DNA from: Hymenobacter sp. PAMC 26628
GTDB taxonomy: Bacteria; Bacteroidota; Bacteroidia; Cytophagales; Hymenobacteraceae
Reading direction: 5' to 3'
DNA: 64,000 bases
Assembly: GCF_001562275.1 (NCBI RefSeq)
Contig: NZ_CP014304.1
Location: 4,588,001-4,652,000 of the forward strand
Shown: positions 55,414-64,000 of the stretch, piece after piece
Layout: each line of letters starts with the position of its first letter
How positions within the stretch are numbered: position 1 is the first letter of the stretch
Notes under the pieces: model-generated
Database searches by the model: none
What the model was told of the DNA's origin: nothing
Seen by the model: only the letters and a program-made list of their open reading frames with translations
Program-made: the position numbers and the translations under genes

Positions 55414-57522
55414 ATGAAAAAATATTTGTTTTTGCTGCTGCTGGCAGCGGGGGCCCCGGCCGCCGCGCAGCCAGCTGGCCCCTTAGCCGCCAGCTTGGGC
55501 TCCGTGAAGCTGGCGTTTGCACTGAATGCGGCCGGCCAGCCGACTTATAGCGTCGCCTACGGCCAAAAGCCGGTGGTCAACGCCTCGCGGTTGGGCATTG
55601 CGCTGGCCGACGGCCCGGGCTTCGACGGGCCCTTGGTGTTGCTGGGCAGCGAGCGGAAAGACGCGGACGATACCTGGCAGCCGGTGTGGGGCGAAGTTAA
55701 AGACATCCGCGACCACTACCAGCAGCTTACCGTGCACCTGCGCCAGGCGGCCGCCCCTGGCCGCCGGCTCGACGTGGTGTTCCGGGTGTTTGCCGACGGC
55801 GTGGGCTTTCGCTACGAGTTTCCGCGGCAGTTGGCGCTGGGCAATTTCGTGGTTAGCGACGAGCTCACCGAGTTTGCCCTGCCCGCCGACCACCAGGCCT
55901 TTTGGATCCCCGGCGACTACGATACCAACGAGTACTACTACACGCACTCGCGCCTGAGCGCCGTTGACGGCGCGCCGCAGGTCAAGGCCTCCACGGAAAT
56001 TGCCGTGCGCGAGGCCCCCGACCCGCAGGCCGTGGCCACGCCGCTCATGCTCAAGGCCGACGACGGGCTGTACGTGAACATTCACGAGGCGGCGCAGGTC
56101 GACTACCCGGCCCTGCAACTGCACGTGGACCGGGCCAGCCACCGCCTCACGGCCCGCCTCGTGCCCGACGCCGTGGGCAACAAGGCCTTTCTGCACGCGC
56201 CCTGCCGCACACCCTGGCGCACAATCATCGTGAGCGACCGGGCCCCCGACATCCTGGCCTCCAAGCTAATCCTTAACCTGAACGAGCCCAGCAAAATCGC
56301 CGACACGGGCTGGATCAAGCCCATGAAGTTCGTGGGCGTGTGGTGGGAAATGCAAATTGGCCGCACCGACTGGAAGTACGCCAACAGCGCTGACACGCTC
56401 GACGCCCGCGGTCAACTTATTCCTACCGGCCGCCACGGGGCCAATACGGCCAACGTGAAGCGCTACATCGACTTCGCCGCCCGGCACGGCATTGCGGGCG
56501 TACTGGTGGAGGGCTGGAACGTGGGTTGGGAAGACTGGTTTGGCAACTGGAAGGAGAACGTGTTCGATTTCGTGACGCCGTACCCGGATTTTGACGTGCA
56601 GCAAATCAGCCGGTACGCCAAAGCCAAGGGGGTGCAGATGATCATGCACAACGAGACCTCGGGCGCGGCCACCAACTACGAGCAGCACTTCGACACGGCT
56701 TATCAGTTCATGAACAAGTACGGCTACCCGGCCGTCAAAACCGGCTACGTGGGCCGCATCATCCCCCGGGGTGAGCACCACGACGGGCAGTGGATGAGTA
56801 ACCACTTCGTGCGCGTGGCCAAAGCAGCGGCCCGGTACCGCGTGGTGGTCGACATGCACGAGGCGGTGCGCCCCACCGGCCTCTCGCGCACCTACCCCAA
56901 CTGGATGGCCAGCGAGGCCGGCCGTGGCAACGAGTACAATGCCTTTAGTACCGGCAGTCCGCCCGACCACGAGACGATCATGCCCTTTACCCGCCTCATG
57001 GGGGGACCAATGGATTATACGCCCGGCATTTTCAAGCTCAAAAACTACGAGCCCACCGGCAAGCGCCAGGTGCGCACCACCCTGGCTAAGCAGCTGGCTT
57101 TGTACGTAACCATGTACTCGCCGCTACAAATGGCGGCCGACCTGCCCGAGAATTACGAGCAGCACCTAGACGCGTTCCAGTTCATTGCGGACGTGCCCGT
57201 GGACTGGGACGATACCCGCATCCTGGCCGCCGAGCCCGGCGATTACCTCACCACCGTGCGCAAAGCCAAGGGCAAGGACGAGTGGTATTTGGGCAGCATC
57301 ACCGACGAAAACGCCCGCCAGCAACCCGTGAAGCTGGATTTCCTCACGCCCGGCCAGCGCTACGAAGCCATTCTCTACGCCGACGGCAAGGGCGCTGATT
57401 GGCAAAAGAACCCAACGGCTTACCAAATTACCAAGCGGGTAGTCACCAGCAAGTTGGTGCTCACGCTAAAGCTGGCGCCGGGCGGCGGCGCGGCGGTCAG
57501 CTTCCGGCCCGTCGGCAAATAA
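55414..57522 (+). CDS. susB: GH97 alpha-glucosidase (SusB-like)
   Basis: The 702-residue enzyme has a signal peptide (MKKYLFLLLLAAGAPAAAQ). An N-terminal beta-sandwich comes first (FRVFADGVGFRYEFPRQLAL). The TIM barrel follows (MKFVGVWWEMQIGRTDWKYA, GIAGVLVEGWNVGWEDWFGN, MIMHNETSGAATNYEQHFD, VVVDMHEAVRPTGLSRTYPN, EAGRGNEYNAF), and the end is a C-terminal beta domain. The glutamates in HNETSG, HEAVRPTG and GNEYNAF agree with the inverting GH97 group that includes Bacteroides SusB. It probably releases glucose from maltooligosaccharides in the periplasm. Confidence 0.94.
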   Translation: MKKYLFLLLLAAGAPAAAQPAGPLAASLGSVKLAFALNAAGQPTYSVAYGQKPVVNASRLGIALADGPGFDGPLVLLGSERKDADDTWQPVWGEVKDIRDHYQQLTVHLRQAAAPGRRLDVVFRVFADGVGFRYEFPRQLALGNFVVSDELTEFALPADHQAFWIPGDYDTNEYYYTHSRLSAVDGAPQVKASTEIAVREAPDPQAVATPLMLKADDGLYVNIHEAAQVDYPALQLHVDRASHRLTARLVPDAVGNKAFLHAPCRTPWRTIIVSDRAPDILASKLILNLNEPSKIADTGWIKPMKFVGVWWEMQIGRTDWKYANSADTLDARGQLIPTGRHGANTANVKRYIDFAARHGIAGVLVEGWNVGWEDWFGNWKENVFDFVTPYPDFDVQQISRYAKAKGVQMIMHNETSGAATNYEQHFDTAYQFMNKYGYPAVKTGYVGRIIPRGEHHDGQWMSNHFVRVAKAAARYRVVVDMHEAVRPTGLSRTYPNWMASEAGRGNEYNAFSTGSPPDHETIMPFTRLMGGPMDYTPGIFKLKNYEPTGKRQVRTTLAKQLALYVTMYSPLQMAADLPENYEQHLDAFQFIADVPVDWDDTRILAAEPGDYLTTVRKAKGKDEWYLGSITDENARQQPVKLDFLTPGQRYEAILYADGKGADWQKNPTAYQITKRVVTSKLVLTLKLAPGGGAAVSFRPVGK

Positions 57523-57644
57523 GGGGCCCCAGCACCTTGTCCATTTCCTGATTTCTGGCCTAAACCGGGGCCCCATCGCCGGCGGTTCCACCGCCGCCCA
57601 GGGCCCCAGTTATACTTATTTTCTCGTTTCTAGCCTTTTATCCA

Positions 57645-59042
57645 ATGCTTACGCTACGCACCGCATTCAAGCACAGCCGGGCCCTGGTGGCGCTGGCGGG
57701 GCTGCTCATCGGCTGCAAACCGGCGGTGCCGGATGCCCCCACTCCGGTCGCGCCCACCACGGCCACGCCGGCGCAGTACGGCACCCCTTACGCTGGTGTG
57801 CCGAACCGGGAAGACGCAGTGATTTACCAAGTCAACATGCGGGCCTTTAGCCAGAACGGCAACTTTGCCGGCGTCACGGCCCGGCTCGATTCCATCAAGG
57901 CCATTGGCGTGAACGTGCTCTACCTCATGCCCATTTACCCGGTAGGGGCCCTAAAATCGGTGAACTCGCCCTACTGCGTGAAGGACTACACGGCCGTGAA
58001 CCCGGAGTTTGGCACCCTTGACGACCTGCGCACGCTGGTAGACGGCGCCCATGCCCGCGGCCTGACGGTGATGCTGGACTGGGTGGCCAACCACACCAGC
58101 TTCGATCACGCCTGGATTGCGGCCCACCCCGACTGGTACCTGCGCGACGGGGCCGGCAACATCCTCTCGCCGCCCAACACCACCTACACCGACGTGGCCC
58201 AGCTCAACTTCAGCAGCGCCCCCATGCGCCTGGCGATGATAGCAGCCATGAAATCGTGGGTGTACACGGCCAACGTCGACGGTTTTCGCTGCGACTACTC
58301 CGACCCCGTTATCCCGCCCGATTTCTGGAAGCAGGCCATTGATACGCTGCGTAACGTTAAGACCCACAAGTTGCTGCTCCTAGCCGAAGGTACTCGCAGC
58401 GCTAATTTTACGTCGGGCTTTGACTACAACTTTGGTTTTAACTTCTATGGCGCATTGCGCAATGTGTACGGGAGCAATGGTGCTGCCACTAGCCTTACGC
58501 TCCTCAATACCAGCGAATACGTAGGCGCTAACGCTACGCAGCAAGTGGTGCGGTACACCACCAATCACGACGTGAATGGCTCGGACGGCACACCCGTGGC
58601 CTTGTACGGCGGCAACGCGGGCGCCATGTCAGCTTTCGTTATTGCCTCTTGCTTCAAGGGTGTTCCTTTCGTGTATAACGGTCAGGAGGCAGGGATGACT
58701 GCGCCCATTACCTTCCCTTTCACCACGGTAAAAGTGCAGTGGGGGCAGCACGCTGATGTGAAGCGTGCTTACCAGCAGCTGCTCGCTACTCGCGCTGCCA
58801 GCCCCGCGCTCCAGCACGGTGCCCCAGTGGCCTATAGCACGAATGACGTGTGTGCTTTTACCAAATCGGCAGGCAATGACCAGGCGCTGGTACTAGTTAA
58901 CGTTCGCAATGCCCCTACTCAGTATGCAGTGCCTGCCGCTCTTGCCAATACCACTTGGACCAACGCGTTACAAGGCGGCTCCGTTACGGTAGGCACGCAG
59001 ATTTTGCTGCCAGCGTACGGGTACATGATACTCAAGAAATAG
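57645..59042 (+). CDS. GH13 alpha-amylase family lipoprotein (SusG-like)
   Basis: The 465-residue product begins with a lipobox region (LVALAGLLIGCKPAVPDAPT), so it should be membrane-anchored, perhaps on the outer surface like SusG. GH13 motifs: AVIYQVNMRAFSQNGNFAGV, GLTVMLDWVANHTSFDHAWI, GFRCDYSDPVIPPDFW (nucleophile), KLLLLAEGTRSANFTSGF (acid/base), and VVRYTTNHDVNGSDGTPVAL. It is close in sequence to the amylases on both sides. From about 58380 the composition becomes visibly less GC-rich while the reading frame continues, which hints at a recombinant gene. Confidence 0.92.
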   Translation: MLTLRTAFKHSRALVALAGLLIGCKPAVPDAPTPVAPTTATPAQYGTPYAGVPNREDAVIYQVNMRAFSQNGNFAGVTARLDSIKAIGVNVLYLMPIYPVGALKSVNSPYCVKDYTAVNPEFGTLDDLRTLVDGAHARGLTVMLDWVANHTSFDHAWIAAHPDWYLRDGAGNILSPPNTTYTDVAQLNFSSAPMRLAMIAAMKSWVYTANVDGFRCDYSDPVIPPDFWKQAIDTLRNVKTHKLLLLAEGTRSANFTSGFDYNFGFNFYGALRNVYGSNGAATSLTLLNTSEYVGANATQQVVRYTTNHDVNGSDGTPVALYGGNAGAMSAFVIASCFKGVPFVYNGQEAGMTAPITFPFTTVKVQWGQHADVKRAYQQLLATRAASPALQHGAPVAYSTNDVCAFTKSAGNDQALVLVNVRNAPTQYAVPAALANTTWTNALQGGSVTVGTQILLPAYGYMILKK

Positions 59043-59131
59043 CAAGGGAGGTTTTGAGGACGATTAACAGCGAAGAACAGGCCATAAGTTAGCCGCAGTC
59101 ACATTCACAAATTGACAAACGACCAATTTTT

Positions 59132-61930
59132 ATGAGAATCATGTACGCGAAAGGAAGGACCCAGGTACTTGCCTTGCTGACAGCAATTTTTACGGTTGTT
59201 TGCTCTACTGTTTTTGCCCAGGATCCGGGGCAATACAGCACCCCTTTTAAGGGAGTTCCCGATACCAGGGACATTACTGTGTACCAGGTGAACACACGGG
59301 CTTTTAGCCCGGGGAGCAATTTAGCCGGGGTTACTGCCCGATTGGATGAAATTAGTGATTTAGGAAGCAATGTTGTTTACTTGATGCCGGTGTTCCCGGT
59401 GGGCACCGATGCCAGAAGTAAAGTTGCCAGTTCTGCTTCTCCTTACTGCATCAAGGACTTCACCGCGGTGGGAACGGAATACGGAACGTTAGCAGATTTG
59501 CGCACACTTGTCGACGGGGCGCATAGCCGGGGCATGGCGGTAATCCTGGATTGGGTGGTAAACCAAACTTCCTGGGATCATCCTTGGATTACGCAACACC
59601 CCGACTGGTACGTGCGGAACGCCAGCGGCGTTATTCAACAATTGGGATCGTACTCGGATGTGGCGGCGCTGGATGTGAACAATGTAGACGTGCGCAACGC
59701 CATGATCAAGGCGATGCGCTACTGGATTTTCGCGGCCAACGTAGATGGTTTCCGGTGTGACTTTGCGGACAATCCAGGGCTTGATTTCTGGAAGCAAACG
59801 ATAGATAACCTAAGAAGCATAAAATCCCATAGGCTGGTTATGCTGGCCGAAGGCGAGCGGGTAGAAAATTTTAATGCTGGATTTGATTTAAACTATGGCT
59901 TTAAGTTTTACAATAACGCGCTGAAACCCATCCATGCGGGTGCTCCGGTGACCACTATTCAAACCGCAACGGATACAGAGTACACCTACGCCAACAGTAC
60001 GCAACAGGTAGCCCGTTACACCGGAAACCACGACACAAACGGTTCGGAAGGCACTCCGCTTGAGGTATTCGGCGGCACGGCCGGGGTAATGGCGAACTTC
60101 GTGGTGTCCGCTTACATGAAAGGCGTCCCTTTTGTATACAACGGCCAGGAAGTGGCCTTTGCTAAAAGAATACCTTTCCCCTGGGACGGGGTGAAGATCG
60201 ACTGGGGGCAAAATGCCACTGTTACCGAAGAATTTAAAAACGTTATCGGTTTTAGAAACAGCAGCACGGCCATCCGGCGGGGCGCAATGGCTAACTATTC
60301 CGATTTGAATGTTTGCGCTTTTACAAAAATAGCCGGCACCGAAAAAGTCTTGGTGTTTTCTAATCTCAGAGCCACGGCTTCGGCATACACTGTGCCGGCG
60401 GCTTTGGCCGGCACCTACCAAGACGCTTACACCGGCGCTGCCGTGACCTTGACCGCCGGCGCTCCCCTGGCTTTGAAAGGCTTTGAGTACCGTACGCTAA
60501 CCACCATGAATGCTCCGGCTTTTACCCGGATAGCCGTGTCGCCCCTGAACACCATCATTGTTGCTGGTACTACCACACAACTTACGGCAACCGTAACCCC
60601 GTTGGCTGCCAAAAATCGACCAGTAACCTGGAGTTCCAGCAATACCACGCTAGCTACCGTTACTCCATCCGGCTTGGTTACCGGCATCGCCCCGGGCAGT
60701 GTCACCATCACGGCTACTACTAACGGGAATAAAACCGCCACCTCGGCCATTACAGTTGTGGAACCCAACAGGTTCACGGTCAACTTTTTCAAGCCAGCGG
60801 GTTGGGGCGCGGGCGTAAATGTGTACTGGTACAACGCACAGCCGGCCGGTTCACTGCCCAGCCCTTCCTGGCCTGGCGCAAGCATGACTACTACTGGGGA
60901 CGGCTGGTATAGCTACACGTTTAGCAATATCTCCTCTATAACAGTTATTTTCAACGATGGCACCCGTCAATCAGCCGATTTAACCAGGAACAAAACTGGT
61001 TGGTATGTAAATGGTACTTGGTACGATACCAAACCGGTAGTTTCAACTAATACGTTTACAGTCAACTTCTTCAAGCCAGCAGGTTGGGGGGCGGGCGTAA
61101 ATGTGTACTGGTACAACGCGCTGCCAGTCAGTGCGCCGCTTAGCCCTTCCTGGCCTGGCGCAAGCATGACGGATAACGGGGATGGCTGGTATAGCTACAC
61201 GTTTACCAATACAGATTCTGCGGTTCTCATCTTCAATGACGGCACCAATCAGGCAGCCGATGGTATCCGGGATAGAACTGGTTGGTATGTAAATGGTACC
61301 TGGTACGACACCAAGCCGCAAATTCCAAGCAATGGTTTTATGGTCAACTTCTTTAAGCCATCGAACTGGGCAACAGGCGTAAATGTGTACTGGTACAATG
61401 CCGAGCCGGCCGGTTCGCTGCCGAGCCCTTCCTGGCCCGGCGTAAGCATGACTCCTAGCGGGGATGGCTGGTATAGTTATACATTTAAGAACATTTCTTC
61501 TGCCATTCTCATCTTCAATGACGGCACCAATCAGACACCTGATGGTATCAGGGATAGAACCGGCTGGTATTTTAACGGTACCTGGTACGACACCAAACCC
61601 GATATTGCTATTAGTGCGGCCACTAGTAATTTACTTGGTGCTAATTCGGCCGTTAAAGCACCTGCTATCGAAGCCAAAGCAACTGATAAGCCCGATTTTA
61701 TACAAATATTTCCCAATCCGGCACAGGATAATACATTTACTATCTTCATACCCGGATTGCATGATAATGAACTAGCAACGCTTTCCGTGCTGGATGTAAA
61801 CGGAAGAATAGCGTTGAGGACGCAGGTGCATCAATTAGCCAGAATCAGCCATAATCTGAAGGCAGGAATGTATATGGTCCGGATAAGTACCAGAGAAACG
61901 AATATTATAAAAAAGCTTATTGTGGAGTAG
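59132..61930 (+). CDS. T9SS-exported GH13 amylase with Ig-like domain and three starch-binding modules
   Basis: The 932-residue enzyme has a signal peptide (TAIFTVVCSTVFA). A GH13 barrel follows with VIQ...GFRCDFADNPGLDFWKQT (nucleophile), RLVMLAEGERVENFNAGFDL (acid/base) and QVARYTGNHDTNGSEGTPL. Next is a Big_2 Ig-like domain (FTRIAVSPLNTIIVAGTTTQ), and three near-identical modules of about 90 residues (FTVNFFKPAGWGAGVNVYWY, then SWPGASM, then WYVNGTWYDTKP), CBM26-like starch binders. It ends with a T9SS sorting domain (IQIFPNPAQDNTFTIFIPGL). It should act on raw starch at the surface. GC content and codon choice are lower than in susCD and GH97. Confidence 0.93.
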   Translation: MRIMYAKGRTQVLALLTAIFTVVCSTVFAQDPGQYSTPFKGVPDTRDITVYQVNTRAFSPGSNLAGVTARLDEISDLGSNVVYLMPVFPVGTDARSKVASSASPYCIKDFTAVGTEYGTLADLRTLVDGAHSRGMAVILDWVVNQTSWDHPWITQHPDWYVRNASGVIQQLGSYSDVAALDVNNVDVRNAMIKAMRYWIFAANVDGFRCDFADNPGLDFWKQTIDNLRSIKSHRLVMLAEGERVENFNAGFDLNYGFKFYNNALKPIHAGAPVTTIQTATDTEYTYANSTQQVARYTGNHDTNGSEGTPLEVFGGTAGVMANFVVSAYMKGVPFVYNGQEVAFAKRIPFPWDGVKIDWGQNATVTEEFKNVIGFRNSSTAIRRGAMANYSDLNVCAFTKIAGTEKVLVFSNLRATASAYTVPAALAGTYQDAYTGAAVTLTAGAPLALKGFEYRTLTTMNAPAFTRIAVSPLNTIIVAGTTTQLTATVTPLAAKNRPVTWSSSNTTLATVTPSGLVTGIAPGSVTITATTNGNKTATSAITVVEPNRFTVNFFKPAGWGAGVNVYWYNAQPAGSLPSPSWPGASMTTTGDGWYSYTFSNISSITVIFNDGTRQSADLTRNKTGWYVNGTWYDTKPVVSTNTFTVNFFKPAGWGAGVNVYWYNALPVSAPLSPSWPGASMTDNGDGWYSYTFTNTDSAVLIFNDGTNQAADGIRDRTGWYVNGTWYDTKPQIPSNGFMVNFFKPSNWATGVNVYWYNAEPAGSLPSPSWPGVSMTPSGDGWYSYTFKNISSAILIFNDGTNQTPDGIRDRTGWYFNGTWYDTKPDIAISAATSNLLGANSAVKAPAIEAKATDKPDFIQIFPNPAQDNTFTIFIPGLHDNELATLSVLDVNGRIALRTQVHQLARISHNLKAGMYMVRISTRETNIIKKLIVE

Positions 61931-62707
61931 GGCTAAAGTGGCCTCACGATGTTGCTCCCCCACCAGCCCGTCCGCCACCCGGCTCTGCGGCTGCTCGATG
62001 GGTTGGGCCGCACTGTACCCAACCGCGAAGCCGTGCACGCTGACCAACGACTAAACGTGGCTGGCTTACCTGACGGCCTATATCTGCTACACGCCACAGA
62101 CGGTGGCTTTGCTTACACCGGCAAGTTTGCTATTGAACAGGGCTGCTTGCCAGCTGGGCTAGTGGTTGACCGGCTGCAATGCAGACGAACAGCCGAGTAG
62201 AGCGGTTGTATAAAGAAAACGGTAAACGGATGCACTTGTCGGGCGCGTTGCTCAGGCGTAATGGTACGGCTAAGGTAACCGAGCTTATCAACACCGATCT
62301 GAGCGGCTACTAGCCGTCTGCACGAGCCGCATGGCCTCCGACTACCCTTTCACCGATAGCGCCGTCGCCCACTACGGCGCGGCGCTAGTGTATTACCGCC
62401 TGTGCCAAGCCGACCAGGATGGCACCAGCCACTTCGCACCTTTGCCTCCGACGCCCCGACCTGGGCGCTGACCGCCTACCCTATCCCCTGGGCCGAGGAC
62501 CTCAGTGCCCAGCCCAGCAGCGAGTCGAGCCCGCTAGTCCTTACCCTGCTCGGTGCAGCGGGCCACACTGTGCCGCAGCAGTCGACGACCCGCAAGCCGG
62601 TCATTCAACTAATTGGCTTGCCGGCTGCGGTGTCCTTGCCCCCGGCGCCTATGGTGCGGGTGCAGCAAAATGGTCGCATCCGCACCATGCGCGTGGTGCG
62701 TCAGTAG
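61931..62707 (+). pseudogene. Degraded T9SS-tail fragments
   Basis: The gap between the large amylase and the last amylase fragment holds broken pieces of exported proteins. At 61949-62200, LRLLDGLGRTVPNREAV and RLNVAGLPDGLYLLHA resemble a type IX sorting tail. At about 62332-62430, DSAVAHYGAALVYYRLCQAD resembles the FN3-like region that usually precedes such tails. A frame change leads to LVLTLLGAAGHTVPQQSTT and LIGLPAAV, a second tail. Several frames are broken by stops. They may be remains of one or two deleted exported enzymes. Confidence 0.6.
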
Positions 62708-62748
62708 TACTGGTTTTTTTTACTTTTCCCATCCCCAGCATAAAGAAG

Positions 62749-63160
62749 TTGAAAGGCTCATTTTTACCTGCGGCCGTAGGTCGGCGGCTCGCGGCCGTGG
62801 CTATACTCATGGGGCTTAGCGTTACGGCGGCCCAAGCGCAACAGGTCATTCTGGAAGGCTTCTGGTGGAAATACAAGAACAATAACTATCCCGATGGGTG
62901 GGCTAATTACGGTGCCGACCTGGCCCCGCGTCTCAAGGCGATGGGCATCAACGCCGTGTGGATGCCACTGAACCTGAAAACGTGGATGCCGACCAACGAG
63001 GTTTATTCAAATGGCTATTCGCCCTTTGACAACTACGACCTCGGCGATAAGTATCAGCACGGTAAGCTGCGCACTAACTCCGGCACGAAGGATGAGTTGC
63101 TGCGGTGCGTGGCCATTCTGCACGCCAATGGCATCGATGTGGTGCAGGACATCGTGCTTA
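62749..63160 (+). pseudogene. GH13 alpha-amylase N-terminal fragment, cut by an IS
   Basis: The frame has a signal peptide (LAAVAILMGLSVTAAQAQ), with a possible TTG start at 62749; an ATA seven bases earlier may be a lost ATG. It continues QVILEGFWWKYKNNNYPDGW, LKAMGINAVWMPLNLKTWMP, NGYSPFDNYDLGDKYQ and ANGIDVVQDIVL. This is the start of a GH13 barrel, of another subfamily than the three complete enzymes. It ends at TA (63159-63160), where an IS630-type element enters just before the expected NH of VLNH. The 3' part is not in the window. Confidence 0.78.
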
Positions 63161-64000
63161 AGTAGTCGCGCAAAAGTAATCGCATAAAAACGGAGACGTT
63201 AAATTTGGTGCATGCGCGCCCCCCTTGCCTTAACCCCCGACGAAGTCACCACCCTCGACGCGTGTAGCCACCACGCCCGCCATCCCCGCCAGCGCCGCCG
63301 CGCCCAAGCCGTACTGGGCCACCACCGGGGCCAGACCCTGAACCAATTGGCGGCCTTCTTTGCCGTCCGCTACGCCACCGTCCACGGGTGGCTCAGCGCG
63401 TGGCGCGGCCAGGGCCTGGCGGGCCTGCTCGAAGGCCAACGGGCCGGCCGGCCCCCCAAACTGCCCCCGGCGGCCCAAAAAAAGTAAGGGCCTGGCTCGG
63501 CCCCGCCCCCCAACAGTTGCGGCGCTGGATTCCGCGCCTGCGCCGCGCCTTTGGCATCAAGCTGCACCTGAGCACGTTGCGCCGGCTGGCGCGCGCCGCC
63601 GGCTACGCCTGGAAGCGCTGCCGGCGCTCCTTGCGGGCCCAGCGCGACCCGGCCGCTTTTGCCGCCTGCCAAGCCCGGTTGCGGGACCTGCACCGGGCCG
63701 AGGCCTGCGGCGAAGTGGCCGTGGTCTCCGTCGACGAGTGCCGCTGCTCGCGCCAGGCCCCCGTGCCCTACGCCTGGCAGCGCCGCGGCCAGCCCCCGGT
63801 AGCGCTGCCCGCCGTACGCGGCCGCGGCGGACATGCCGTGCTGGGCTTCTGGCAGGCCCACGCCCCCGGCCAGCCCCTGCAGGCCTACGTGCGGGCCGGG
63901 GCCCTCACCGCCGACCTGTTCGTGCTGGCCGTCACGGACTTCGCCCAGTCCCTGGACCGCCCCACCGTCCTGGTGCTGGACAACGCCTCGATTCACCGGG
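63161..64000 (+). mobile_element. IS630-family element (left part, runs off the window)
   Basis: It starts right after the TA in CTTA at 63157-63160, at AGTAGTCGCGC, and interrupts the amylase frame. IS630/Tc1 elements duplicate TA on insertion, which fits. The right end and second TA lie outside the window. Confidence 0.72.
63212..64000 (+). CDS. IS630-family transposase, -1 frameshift, partial
   Basis: The first frame (63212-63487) reads MRAPLALTPDEVTTLDACSH and RYATVHGWLSAWRGQGLAGL, the paired helix-turn-helix part. A perfect slippery heptamer A_AAA_AAG at 63478-63484 sits right before TAA. A -1 shift there gives QKKVRAWLGPAPQQLRRWIP and on to VAVVSVDECRCSRQAP (first catalytic Asp of DDE) and VLVLDNASIHR (second Asp), where the window ends. 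This is the usual two-frame plan of IS630 elements, so the frameshift is probably programmed. Confidence 0.82.

Overview
The window looks like a chromosomal segment of a GC-rich Bacteroidota bacterium, most likely Hymenobacter or a close relative. The evidence is internal: type IX secretion (T9SS) tail domains, a SusC/SusD starch locus, a Bacteroidota curli operon with CsgH, a carotenoid desaturase, and several -7 boxes of the Bacteroidota type TAnnTTTG. The hexamer GGGCCC is conspicuously frequent in most native genes and nearly absent from acquired segments and rRNA.

0-15 kb is ordinary chromosome. It holds the end of a sugar epimerase gene, rfbA, an OmpA-family envelope protein, small envelope proteins, an inositol monophosphatase, lnt overlapping rsmI, two small acidic proteins, a carotenoid desaturase, rlmI, a GNAT acetyltransferase, an SRPBCC-like protein and a large beta-propeller lipoprotein. 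15.4-20.5 kb is a complete curli operon (csgE, csgF, csgG, two curlin genes, csgH) with two recognisable promoters of identical spacing.

20.7-33.5 kb holds a BioF-like PLP enzyme, a diadenylate-cyclase-like (DisA_N/DACNV-type) protein, and a dead two-gene ATPase/TOPRIM operon. That operon resembles an antiphage or OLD-type system; it carries an IS in the ATPase gene and a nonsense codon in the partner. Then come a SNF2 helicase, a LolC/E-like permease, a coiled-coil protein with a tandem repeat, a methyltransferase, rbfA and a polytopic membrane protein.

33.5-45.1 kb is an IS-packed island enclosing one rRNA operon (16S-23S-5S, minus strand, no spacer tRNAs). The rRNA operon has three TACCTTTG promoter boxes about 160 bp apart and a strong terminator. 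On its left are an IS3 element, an IS3 (IS407-type) 3' remnant, a 5'-truncated IS3 element and an IS5 element. On its right are an inverted pair of IS5 copies sharing one TAA target, an IS407-type orfA remnant and the right end of an IS3 element.

45.2-63.2 kb is a starch/maltodextrin utilisation locus: a DUF6377-type membrane regulator, SusC, SusD, a T9SS-sorted SusE-position protein, a secreted GH13 amylase, a GH97 alpha-glucosidase (SusB), a lipoprotein GH13 amylase, and a large T9SS-exported GH13 amylase with an Ig-like domain and three starch-binding modules. The likely flow is surface cleavage by exported amylases, uptake by SusC/D, and periplasmic finishing by GH97. The locus ends in T9SS-tail debris and an amylase fragment cut at a TA by an IS630-type element that runs off the window.
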